NCBI RefSeq assembly: GCF_001995215.1
Contig: NZ_MUXN01000026.1
Location: 124,001-188,000 of the forward strand
Source: Amycolatopsis azurea DSM 43854
GTDB lineage: Bacteria > Actinomycetota > Actinomycetes > Mycobacteriales > Pseudonocardiaceae
Direction: 5' to 3'
Length of the DNA: 64,000 nt
In this document: positions 38,967 to 46,636 of the stretch, piece after piece
How positions within the stretch are numbered: the first letter of the stretch is position 1
Layout of the letters: each line of letters begins with the position of its first letter
Position numbers and translations under genes: made by a program
The notes under the pieces: generated by a model
What the model was told of the DNA's origin: nothing
Databases searched by the model: none
What the model saw: only the letters and a program-made list of their open reading frames with translations

Positions 38967-39958
38967 AGAGTCTGCGCTGGGGCCTGCTGGCCGCCGGGAC
39001 CATCGCCGCCGAGTTCGCGGCGGGCGTCGAAGAGAGCAAGCACGGTGTCCTGGAAGCCGTCGCCGCGCGATCCGGTGACCGGGCGGCCGAGTTCGCGAGC
39101 CGCTTCGAGATCCCGAAATGCTATGGCTCCTATGAAGATCTGCTCGCCGATCCGGACGTCGACGCGGTCTACATCTCGACGCCGCATCCGCTGCACGGCG
39201 AGTGGGCGATCCGGGCGGCCGAGGCGGGGAAGCACATCCTGTGCGAGAAACCACTGACCGTCTCCGTCAGCGAGGCCGAGAAGGTCATCGAAGCGGCGCG
39301 GGTCAACGACGTCTTCCTCATGGAGGCGTTCATGTACCGGCTGCATCCGCAGATCCGGCGGCTGGCCGAGCTGATCTCGTGCGGCGCCATCGGCGAGGTC
39401 CGCGCGGTGGACGTCGCCTTCAGCTACAACTTCGCCGTGCCCCGGCTCACCGATCCCGCGCTGGGCGGCGGCGGGATCTTCGACGTCGGCTGTTACTGCA
39501 CCTCGCTCGCGCGGCTGGTCTCGCAGGCGGCGACCGGGCAGGACGTCGTCGAGCCCGAAGAGGTGCTCGGGATGGCGAGGCTCGACGCGAACGGCGTCGA
39601 CGAGTTCGCCTCCGGGCTGCTGCGGCTGCCGGGCGGGATCATCGCGCAGCTGTCCTGCGGGTTCCAGCTGACGCAGGACGACCATATCCGCGTCTACGGC
39701 TCGCAAGGTCAGCTGTACGTGCCGAAACCGGCGTGGATCCACGAAATGCGCAAGCCGAAGACCTCGCGGATCGTGCTCACGCCGGAAGGCGGCGAGCCCG
39801 AGGTGATCGAGGTCGAAGCGACTCAAGGCCTCTTCGCTCGTGAGGCCGACCACGTCGCCACGCATCTCGCCGACCGGCAGGCACCCGAACTCACCTGGGC
39901 CGAGACGCTCGCCAACCTGCGCACGCTGGAACGCTGGCGCGCGGCCGTGGCCCGATGA
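38963..39958 (+). CDS. Gfo/Idh/MocA-family NAD(P)-dependent oxidoreductase inside the cob operon
   Basis: 331 residues. The Rossmann fold begins RWGLLAAGTIAAEFAAGVEE (a degenerate GxGxxG), followed by YISTPHPLHGEWAIRAAEAG and the family motif HILCEKPLTVS. A C-terminal substrate domain has GGGGIFDVGCYCTSLAR. These enzymes usually act on sugars or inositols. It overlaps cobM (GTGA) at its start and cobK (ATGA) at its end, so it is embedded in the cobalamin run, yet no known corrin step needs it. It could be a passenger or an unassigned redox activity; CobK already provides precorrin-6A reduction. Confidence 0.85.
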   Translation: MKSLRWGLLAAGTIAAEFAAGVEESKHGVLEAVAARSGDRAAEFASRFEIPKCYGSYEDLLADPDVDAVYISTPHPLHGEWAIRAAEAGKHILCEKPLTVSVSEAEKVIEAARVNDVFLMEAFMYRLHPQIRRLAELISCGAIGEVRAVDVAFSYNFAVPRLTDPALGGGGIFDVGCYCTSLARLVSQAATGQDVVEPEEVLGMARLDANGVDEFASGLLRLPGGIIAQLSCGFQLTQDDHIRVYGSQGQLYVPKPAWIHEMRKPKTSRIVLTPEGGEPEVIEVEATQGLFAREADHVATHLADRQAPELTWAETLANLRTLERWRAAVAR

Positions 39959-40698
39959 CCCTGCTGATCCTGGGCGGCACCGGCGAAGCCCGCGAACTGG
40001 CGAAAGCGCTGGTCGAGCAAGGCGAACAGGTCGTGTCCTCACTGGCCGGCCGCGTCGCGCGCCCGAAACTGCCCTACGGCGAAGTCCGCGTCGGCGGCTT
40101 CGGCGGGCCGGAAGGTCTCGCGCGCTGGCTGACCGAGAACGACGTCGACGCGATGATCGACGCCACCCACCCCTTCGCGGAACGCATCGGCGCCAACGCC
40201 GCCGAAGCCGCAATAGCCACGGGCACGCCTCTGCTCAGGCTGGCCCGGCCCGGCTGGACCGAACAACCCGGCGACACCTGGCACTGGGCCGACGACCTCG
40301 ACCACGCCGCGCGACTCCTGCCGGCTCTGGGTGACCGCGTTTTCCTCACCAGCGGACGGCAGGGACTCGCCGCCTTCGCCGGACTCGACCTCTGGTTCCT
40401 GATCCGGTGCGTCGATCCGCCCGAGGTGCCACTCCCCCGGCGGCACGAAGTCCTGCTCGACCGGGGGCCGTACACGGTGGAGAAGGAACGCGCGCTCATG
40501 GAGCGGCACGACGTCGGGGTGCTCGTCACCAAGGACAGCGGTGGCGCGATGACCGCCGCGAAGCTCACCGCGGCCCGCGACCTCGGTCTTCCGGTGGTCG
40601 TCGTCCGGCGCCCGCGGCGTCCCGAAACGGCCAGCGTGACGACAGTTCAGGACGCCTTAACCTGGATCGGCACCGCGACGAAGGGCAGCCCTGCGTAA
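39955..40698 (+). CDS. cobK: Precorrin-6A reductase
   Basis: 247 residues. NADPH-dependent reduction of precorrin-6A to 6B. CobK/CbiJ motifs: MTLLILGGTGEARELAKALV, DATHPFAERIGANAAEA, LFLTSGRQGL-type text (RVFLTSGRQGLAAF), CVDPPEVPLPRRHEVLLDRG and VLVTKDSGGAMTAAKLTAAR. ATGA overlap with the preceding oxidoreductase gene. Last gene of the cobL-cobM run. Confidence 0.95.
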   Translation: MTLLILGGTGEARELAKALVEQGEQVVSSLAGRVARPKLPYGEVRVGGFGGPEGLARWLTENDVDAMIDATHPFAERIGANAAEAAIATGTPLLRLARPGWTEQPGDTWHWADDLDHAARLLPALGDRVFLTSGRQGLAAFAGLDLWFLIRCVDPPEVPLPRRHEVLLDRGPYTVEKERALMERHDVGVLVTKDSGGAMTAAKLTAARDLGLPVVVVRRPRRPETASVTTVQDALTWIGTATKGSPA

Positions 40699-40731
40699 GC
40701 CGTTCGGACCAGACCCGTTAGCGTTGCGCCG

Positions 40732-43700
40732 ATGCGTTTGATCGCTGTCACGCTGGGGTTGCTCTCCGCCTTGTGCGCGTTGGCTTTCCCCTTCCTGCCG
40801 GTGGTGCAGGACACAGCGGAGGTCGTCTGGCCAACGGGCGGCGACACCCGCTCCGTCAACGCGCCCTTGACCGGTTACTGGGCCCAGGACCTCCGCGTCG
40901 ACCTGCCGTGCACGACCGTCCGGTCGCTCGACACGCGTTCGCAGGGCCAGGCACTGCTGTTCTCCACCGTGCCCGACGGCCGCACCGACCCGCGCGCGGG
41001 CAAGGGCGTCGGCCTCCAGCTGCGGATCGACAACGGCGTGCTGCTCGCGTCCAGCCAGGGCCAGCAGATCGTGCAGCAGCCGCTGCCGGCGAACAACTGC
41101 GACATCAAGTTGTCGGCGGACGCGAACCAGATGACGCTGACCGTCGCCGAGACCGTGGTCTTCCACGCCGAGGGCGACGTCCGGCCGCGGCTGGTCGGGA
41201 TCTACTCGTCGATCAACGCGGGCAAGGACCCGATCGCCGGTCTGCACGTCTCGGTCGTCCCGGACACCCGCTACCAGACCTCGCCGACGGTGCTGAAGTG
41301 GATCATCGGCGTGATCGCGGCGCTGTCGTTCATCGGCTGCCTGATCGCGGTGTGGCGGATGGACTCCGGGTTCGCCCGCCGCGCGCCGCGCTGGGCGCCG
41401 GTCGGCTGGTGGCGGCTGACCGCCCGCGACGCGACGGTGATCATCGCGCTCGGCGCGTGGGTCTTCATCGGCCCGGTCACCTCCGACGACGGCTACATCC
41501 TCACGATGTCGAGAGTGGCCGAAGAGACCGGCTACCTCACGAACTACCACCGCTGGTTCGGTGTCGCCGAGGCGCCGTTCGGCTGGTTCTACCACGTGTA
41601 TCAGCTGATGGCGCACGTCAGCACGGTGCCGCCGTGGATCCGGCTCCCGTCGTTCCTGCTCGGCGTGCTGAGCTGGCTGCTGATCAGCCGCGAGGTCATG
41701 CCGCGGCTCGGCACCCAGGTCCGGATGAGCCGCGCGGCGGGCTGGGCCGCCGCCGCGGTGTTCCTCGTCTGGTGGATGCCGTTCAACAACGGTGTCCGGC
41801 CGGAACCGGTCGCCGCGCTGGGCTCGCTGCTGGCGATCTGCGCGGTGGAACGCACGCTGGTGACCCGCCGTCTGCTGCCGTTGTGCCTCGGGCTGACCGC
41901 CGCCGCCTTCACCCTGGCCGCGACGCCGACCGGGCTGATCGCGGTCGCGCCGTTCCTGGTCGCCGCCCGCCCGCTGTTCAAGCTGGTCCGCCAGCGCGCC
42001 GAGAACGGCTGGCTGCCGGTGCTCGCGCCGGTACTGGCCTCCGGGCTGCTGGTGCTGGTCGTGGTGTTCGCCGACCAGACCTTCGCCACCGTGCAGGAGG
42101 CGACCCGGATCCGCACCCTGGTCGGCCCGAACCTGTCGTGGTTCCAGGAACTAGCGCGCTACCAACTGCTCTTCGAAAGCCTCCCTGACGGATCGGTGCC
42201 ACGCAGGTTCCCCGTGCTGCTGGTGCTGCTGTGCACCGGGACCTGTCTGGTGGTGCTGCTGCGCCGCGGCCGGATCCCCGGCGCCGCGCTCGGCCCCAGC
42301 CGTCGCCTGATCGGCACGGTCGCGCTGTTCTTCCTGCTGCTGGCCCTGACCCCGACCAAGTGGACACACCACTTCGGCGCTTTCGCCGCGGTCGGCGCGG
42401 CCATGGCGGCGTTGACCGCGCTCGCGACCAGTTCGACGGTGCTGCGGTCGAGACGGAACCGGGCGGCGTTCCTCGCCGGACTCCTCGTGGTCGGCGCGCT
42501 GGCCGCGACCGGGCCCAACTCGTTCTGGTTCGTCTCGAAACTCGGCGTGCAGTGGACGGCGGTGGCGCCGTCGATCGGCGGGATCCCGCTGTCGACGATC
42601 CTGCTGGTCGCGGCCGCGATCTCCGGGATCTACGCGTTCGTGGAGAACGTCCGCGCGCACCGGCCCGGACAGCAGGCGGGACCGCAGGAAGGGCGGAGCC
42701 GCTCGCTGCGGCTCGGGTCGCTCTCGCTGGTGGCTGTCTGCGGTCTGATGGCCGGGGGCGAGTTCGTCAGCATGGCGTGGGCGATCCACAACCAGCAGGG
42801 TTCCTACAGCCTCGGCGCCGCGAACTTCGGGCATCTGTTCGGCAAGAGCTGCAACCTCTCCGACCACGTGATGGTGGAACGCGACGCCGCGACCAGCGTC
42901 CTGCGGGCCCAGCCCGAACAGCGGACGGTGCCGGTCAAGAAGGAGGAGCCGCCCGAAGGGCAGACTCCGCCGCCGCTGCCCGATCCCGAGCAGGACAACG
43001 GCCGCGTGCAGACCGGGTTCCACACCCGCGCGATCGACGACAAGGACCCCCTGGCCGAGCCTCCGCACGGGTTCAAACCGGACGAGGTGCCGATGTGGAG
43101 CAGCTTCCTCGACCCCGAAACGCGGGCCGGGCGGCTGCGCAGCGACTGGTACGCCCTCGCCGAAAAGCCGGCCGACGGCCAGATCGTGGTCGCCACCGCG
43201 GGCGCCGCGCGGCGGCCGACGTCGGTCAGCCTCGACTACGGCATGAACACCCCCGAAGGCGTGAAGGTCGTCCGCAGCCAGTTCGTCCTCCCGCCCGGCG
43301 CCGGGACCAACGGCTGGAACGACACCCGGATCAACCTGCGTGACCTGCCCGCCGAGACGACGTCCGTACGGATCAACATCGTCGACAACGACCTCACCGA
43401 GGACGGCTGGATCGCCGCGTCCGCGCCGCGCGTGCCGACGTTCACCACGCTGACCGAGAAGATCGCGGGCAAACCGGTGTACGTCGACTGGCCCGCGTCG
43501 TTCGTCTACCCGTGCGTGGAGCCGGTGACCTCGCACGACGGCATCTCGAAGATGCCGGAGTACCGGATCACCGCGGGCGCCGTCGCGGACGAGGCGAACT
43601 GGGCGTCCAGCACCAACGGCGGCCCGATCGGCTGGCTCGAAGAGGTCGCCGCCGAACCCGAGGTGCCCAGCTACCTGATCGGCCAGCCCAGCCAATCCTG

Positions 43701-43836
43701 GGGCCAGCTGCTGCAGGTCGAACCGTTCACCGAGGGGATCGCGCCGACGATCATCCACGGCGAGAAGGTCGTGCCCGGCTGGTGGTCGCCGGGTCCCGGG
43801 CCTCGGCAGCCGAACGGCAAGGACCCGACGCGCTAG
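40732..43836 (+). CDS. EmbC-like arabinosyltransferase (GT53)
   Basis: 1034 residues. Polytopic membrane glycosyltransferase adding arabinofuranose from decaprenyl-phospho-arabinose to cell-wall arabinogalactan or lipoarabinomannan. An N-terminal helix and extracellular domain precede about a dozen membrane helices (from about 190). The catalytic Asp pair is Asp252-Asp253 in TSDDGYILTMSRVAEETGYL, with NYHRWFGVAEAPFGW following. A large extracellular C-terminal domain (about 670-1034) carries the carbohydrate-binding Arabinose_bd region. A single Emb is common in Pseudonocardiaceae, whereas mycobacteria have three. It interrupts the cobalamin locus with no functional link. Ethambutol target family. 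Confidence 0.93.
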   Translation: MRLIAVTLGLLSALCALAFPFLPVVQDTAEVVWPTGGDTRSVNAPLTGYWAQDLRVDLPCTTVRSLDTRSQGQALLFSTVPDGRTDPRAGKGVGLQLRIDNGVLLASSQGQQIVQQPLPANNCDIKLSADANQMTLTVAETVVFHAEGDVRPRLVGIYSSINAGKDPIAGLHVSVVPDTRYQTSPTVLKWIIGVIAALSFIGCLIAVWRMDSGFARRAPRWAPVGWWRLTARDATVIIALGAWVFIGPVTSDDGYILTMSRVAEETGYLTNYHRWFGVAEAPFGWFYHVYQLMAHVSTVPPWIRLPSFLLGVLSWLLISREVMPRLGTQVRMSRAAGWAAAAVFLVWWMPFNNGVRPEPVAALGSLLAICAVERTLVTRRLLPLCLGLTAAAFTLAATPTGLIAVAPFLVAARPLFKLVRQRAENGWLPVLAPVLASGLLVLVVVFADQTFATVQEATRIRTLVGPNLSWFQELARYQLLFESLPDGSVPRRFPVLLVLLCTGTCLVVLLRRGRIPGAALGPSRRLIGTVALFFLLLALTPTKWTHHFGAFAAVGAAMAALTALATSSTVLRSRRNRAAFLAGLLVVGALAATGPNSFWFVSKLGVQWTAVAPSIGGIPLSTILLVAAAISGIYAFVENVRAHRPGQQAGPQEGRSRSLRLGSLSLVAVCGLMAGGEFVSMAWAIHNQQGSYSLGAANFGHLFGKSCNLSDHVMVERDAATSVLRAQPEQRTVPVKKEEPPEGQTPPPLPDPEQDNGRVQTGFHTRAIDDKDPLAEPPHGFKPDEVPMWSSFLDPETRAGRLRSDWYALAEKPADGQIVVATAGAARRPTSVSLDYGMNTPEGVKVVRSQFVLPPGAGTNGWNDTRINLRDLPAETTSVRINIVDNDLTEDGWIAASAPRVPTFTTLTEKIAGKPVYVDWPASFVYPCVEPVTSHDGISKMPEYRITAGAVADEANWASSTNGGPIGWLEEVAAEPEVPSYLIGQPSQSWGQLLQVEPFTEGIAPTIIHGEKVVPGWWSPGPGPRQPNGKDPTR

Positions 43837-43870
43837 GGCTGAAGGGGACTTTCCCCTCATGAGATGCACC

Positions 43871-43913
43871 GAAAGGGCCCTTCACCGCGTGCGATGCGGT
43901 GAAGGGCCCTTTC
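43871..43913 (+). terminator. Strong hairpin after the arabinosyltransferase gene
   Basis: An 18-bp perfect inverted repeat (43871-43888 with 43896-43913), 7-nt loop, followed by AGCTCTCTCT. A smaller hairpin (AGGGGA-CTT-TCCCCT) lies just before it. It ends the emb transcript and may also serve the convergent helD-like gene (stop at 44032). The GGTGAAGGGCCC arm ties it to the GTGAAGG repeat family. Confidence 0.7.
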
Positions 43914-44031
43914 AGCTCTCTCTAGAAGCCGTGCTCCCGGTCGCAGCGGGCGAGAGCGCTCGGTGTCACTCAGGGTGAGGGGTGTGCCGCGGGTCCGGCG
44001 TCGCGCAGAGTCACTTCTCCGCCCTTGCCGC

Positions 44032-46203
44032 TCACGAAAGGCCCGCCAGCGCGGGCGGCAGCGGAGCCTCGTGCAGGACGCCGAGCCGCTGCGTAGCGCG
44101 GGTGAGCGCCACGTACAGCTCAGCCGCGCCTCGCGGGCCGTCGGCCAGGATCCGTTCCGGGTCCACGACGAGGACGGCGTCGAACTCGAGCCCCTTCGTC
44201 TCCGAGGCGGGCACGGTGCCCGGCACTCCCGGCGGTCCGATCACGACGCTGGTGCCTTCGCGCCCGGCCTCGTCCTTGACGAACTCCTCGATGGCGCCGG
44301 CCAGCGATTCCGCCGAAACCTGTCGCGCCCACGGCTCGACACCGTTGGACCGCACCGACTCCGGCGCCCGGACGTCCGGCGCGAATTCGGCGAGCACCGA
44401 GGCGGCGACGGCCATGATCTCCGACGGCGTGCGGTAGTTCACCGTCAGCGACCGGTAGACCCAGCGGCCCGGCACGTACGGCGCCAGCATCGCGTCCCAC
44501 GACCGCGCCCCTGCCTCGGAACGACGCTGCGCCAGATCCCCGACGACGGTGAAGGACCGGTTGGGACACCGCCGCATCAGCACCCGCCAGTCCATTTCGG
44601 ACAGTTCCTGCGCCTCGTCGACCACGACGTGCCGGTACGTCCAGTCCCGGTCCGCCGAGGCGCGCTCGACGAGGCTGCGCGTATCGGTCTCGACGAAACG
44701 ATCGGCGAGTTCGTCCGCGAACAGGAGGTTCTCCGCGGACAGCATGACGTCCTCGTCCATCTCCTCGCGGTCGAGTTTCATCGTGTCCAGCACACCTTCG
44801 GCGTACTCGGCCTCGGCCTTCTTCTCCCGCGCGAGGGCCTTCTCCGCCGCCTGGTCGGCCCTCTTGTCGCGGCCGAGCAGGTCGACGAGTTCGTCGAGCA
44901 GCGGCATGTCCGACACCGTCCAGGCCTCGCCGTCGGCGCGCAGCAACGCCTGGTCGGCGCCCGCGGCCGTCAGCCGTTCCGAGGACGAGAACAGCGTCCC
45001 CAGCAGGCTTTCGGGCGTCAGGATCGGCCAGAGGTCGTCGAGCGCGGCGGTGAACTTCTCGCTCTCGGCCAGTTCCTTGAGCAGGTCCTTCCGCAGCCGC
45101 TCCCATTCGTCTCGGTCGTCCCGTGACAGCCAGCCGCGCCCGATCCGCGCGATCGCCCGCTCGGTCAGGACGTAGGTGACGATCTCGGTGAACGTCACCC
45201 GCGCTTCGTTGTGCGGCAGACCGCTCTTGCGCGCCTCGTCCCTGGCCCATTCCGCGGTCTCGGCGTCGATCCGGACGGTGACGTCGGCCAGCTCGATCAG
45301 CACTGGCTCCTCCGGCAGCCGCTGACGGTCGGCGACGGCGGCTTTGAGGACGTCCAGCATCTTCAGCGACCCCTTGAGCCGCGTCGCCTCCGGGCCGTCC
45401 TCGGCGGTGACGTGCTTGCCGGGCACGAAATCGCCGGTGGTCATGAACACCACGTCGGTCTCGCCCAGCGACGGCAGCACCCGGCCGATGTGGTGCAGGA
45501 AGGCCGGATTCGGCCCGACCACCAGCACGCCGTGACGCTCCATCCGTTCGCGCTGCGTGTAGAGCAGGTACGCGACGCGGTGCAGCGCCACCACGGTCTT
45601 CCCGGTACCCGGCCCGCCCTCGATCACGAGCACCCCGGGATGCTCGTGCCGGATGATCTCGTCCTGTTCGGACTGAATCGTCGCGACGATGTCGCGCATC
45701 CCCTCGCCGCGCGGCGCGTTGACGGCCGCGAGCAGCGCCGCGTCACCCTCCGCGTCGCCGCCGGGACGGCCGAACACCTCGTCGGTGAATCCGAGCAGCT
45801 CACGTCCGTGCGTGTGGAACTGACGGCGACGGCGCATCTTCTCCGGCGTCGCGGCGGTCGCGGTGTAGAACGGGCGCGCCGCCGGTGCCCGCCAGTCGAG
45901 CAGCACCGGTTCGTAGTCGTTCTCCTCGTCGAAGAGACCGATGCGGCCGATATGGGAGGTCTCCCCCGCGAGGCTGTCCAGCCTGCCGAAGCACAGGCCG
46001 TTGTCCACGACGTCCAGCCGCCGCGACTCCCTGCCCAGCGCGCGCACCTCGACGTCGCGTTCCATGGCCGTCCCGCCGGTTCCCCCCAGCGCGGCCTGGA
46101 ACTCCCCCTTCACCCGCGCGCGTTCGGCGTCCAGGCGCGCGTAGAGCCCGGCGACGTGGTCGCGTTCGGACCGGAGCTCTTCTTCATGACCCTGAGTTGA
46201 CAC
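44032..46203 (-). CDS. HelD/HelR-type UvrD-like ATPase acting on RNA polymerase
   Basis: 723 residues. An N-terminal coiled-coil arm (EEELRSERDHVAGLYARLDA) leads into a superfamily 1 motor split by an insert. Walker A is VIEGGPGTGKTVVALHRVAY and motif II sits in VVDEAQELSEMDWRVLMRRC; later motifs include VNYRTPSEIMAVA and VLVVDPERILADGPRGAAEL. HelD proteins clear stalled RNA polymerase, and HelR-type members protect it from rifamycins. The rifamycin-associated-element-like palindrome 54 bases upstream favours the HelR assignment. GTG 46203 has AAGGGAGT upstream. Confidence 0.88.
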   Translation of the reverse strand: MSTQGHEEELRSERDHVAGLYARLDAERARVKGEFQAALGGTGGTAMERDVEVRALGRESRRLDVVDNGLCFGRLDSLAGETSHIGRIGLFDEENDYEPVLLDWRAPAARPFYTATAATPEKMRRRRQFHTHGRELLGFTDEVFGRPGGDAEGDAALLAAVNAPRGEGMRDIVATIQSEQDEIIRHEHPGVLVIEGGPGTGKTVVALHRVAYLLYTQRERMERHGVLVVGPNPAFLHHIGRVLPSLGETDVVFMTTGDFVPGKHVTAEDGPEATRLKGSLKMLDVLKAAVADRQRLPEEPVLIELADVTVRIDAETAEWARDEARKSGLPHNEARVTFTEIVTYVLTERAIARIGRGWLSRDDRDEWERLRKDLLKELAESEKFTAALDDLWPILTPESLLGTLFSSSERLTAAGADQALLRADGEAWTVSDMPLLDELVDLLGRDKRADQAAEKALAREKKAEAEYAEGVLDTMKLDREEMDEDVMLSAENLLFADELADRFVETDTRSLVERASADRDWTYRHVVVDEAQELSEMDWRVLMRRCPNRSFTVVGDLAQRRSEAGARSWDAMLAPYVPGRWVYRSLTVNYRTPSEIMAVAASVLAEFAPDVRAPESVRSNGVEPWARQVSAESLAGAIEEFVKDEAGREGTSVVIGPPGVPGTVPASETKGLEFDAVLVVDPERILADGPRGAAELYVALTRATQRLGVLHEAPLPPALAGLS

Positions 46204-46256
46204 AGACTCCCTTTTCGCCAGGTTTCGGCTACGGCGAGTGAGTCTGAAGCATGACC

Positions 46257-46277
46257 GGGGTCTTGTGGCAAGTCCCC
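46257..46277 (-). promoter_or_regulatory. RAE-like (rifamycin-associated element) inverted repeat
   Basis: GGGGTCTTG-TGG-CAAGTCCCC, nearly perfect inverted repeat, 54 bases upstream of the HelR-like start. From memory, the published RAE is an inverted repeat of about 19 bp with core CTTGCGGCAAG flanked by G-runs and C-runs; the core here is CTTGTGGCAAG. RAEs precede rifamycin-resistance genes, including helR, in actinomycetes. The similarity is strong, but it was judged by eye. Confidence 0.7.
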
Positions 46278-46424
46278 CTATGCGCTATATGTTTATTACG
46301 GAGGGAGTTACCTTCGTCCGCATCTTGGCTGATCTGGCCTCTATACCCACGGAATCAGCTTCCGCCTGACGCGATCCGAACCGCCGGCGGGCCAGTTCCG
46401 ACCTGGGTGTCCACAAGTGTAGAT

Positions 46425-46477
46425 GTCTCGTGCGCCTCGCCTGGGACGCTCACTGTCTCGAGCGTCGCGCTCGCGAC
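46425..46477. repeat. 53-nt composite palindromic repeat, copy 4 (degenerate)
   Basis: Unit 1 is GTCTCGTGCG-CCT-CGCCTGGGAC, spacer GCTCACT, and unit 2 GTCTCGAGCG-TCG-CGCTCGCGAC. The spacing is kept exactly while both centres have drifted from CCA/TGG and pairing is weaker, as expected for an old copy. Confidence 0.6.
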
Positions 46478-46538
46478 GTCGTCCATAGCCCCGCGACTAC
46501 GACACGTTTGCCTTGCTGAGGGGTCGAGTCTTTACGAT

Positions 46539-46591
46539 GTCCCCAATGCCACATTGGGGACACTGAGCGTCTCCAATGTGGCATTGGGGAC
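46539..46591. repeat. 53-nt composite palindromic repeat, copy 5
   Basis: Unit 1 is GTCCCCAATG-CCA-CATTGGGGAC (46539-46561, perfect), spacer ACTGAGC, and unit 2 GTCTCCAATG-TGG-CATTGGGGAC (46569-46591). The outer stem 46536-46557/46573-46594 is a perfect 22-bp inverted repeat. Its AT-richer arms differ from all other copies yet remain complementary. Confidence 0.85.
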
Positions 46592-46636
46592 ATCAACACC
46601 GGGGACAAAGTACCCGAATCGGTCACCGATGGCAGG

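Larger units (their letters stand above)
46204..46636. other. 433-base intergenic region upstream of the HelR-like gene
   Basis: Contains an RAE-like palindrome (46257-46277), an AT-rich stretch GCGCTATATGTTTATTACGG just beyond that likely carries the promoter of the minus-strand gene, then two 53-nt composite repeats (46425-46477 and 46539-46591). The WD40 gene ends at 46637. No gene-like frame. Confidence 0.6.
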
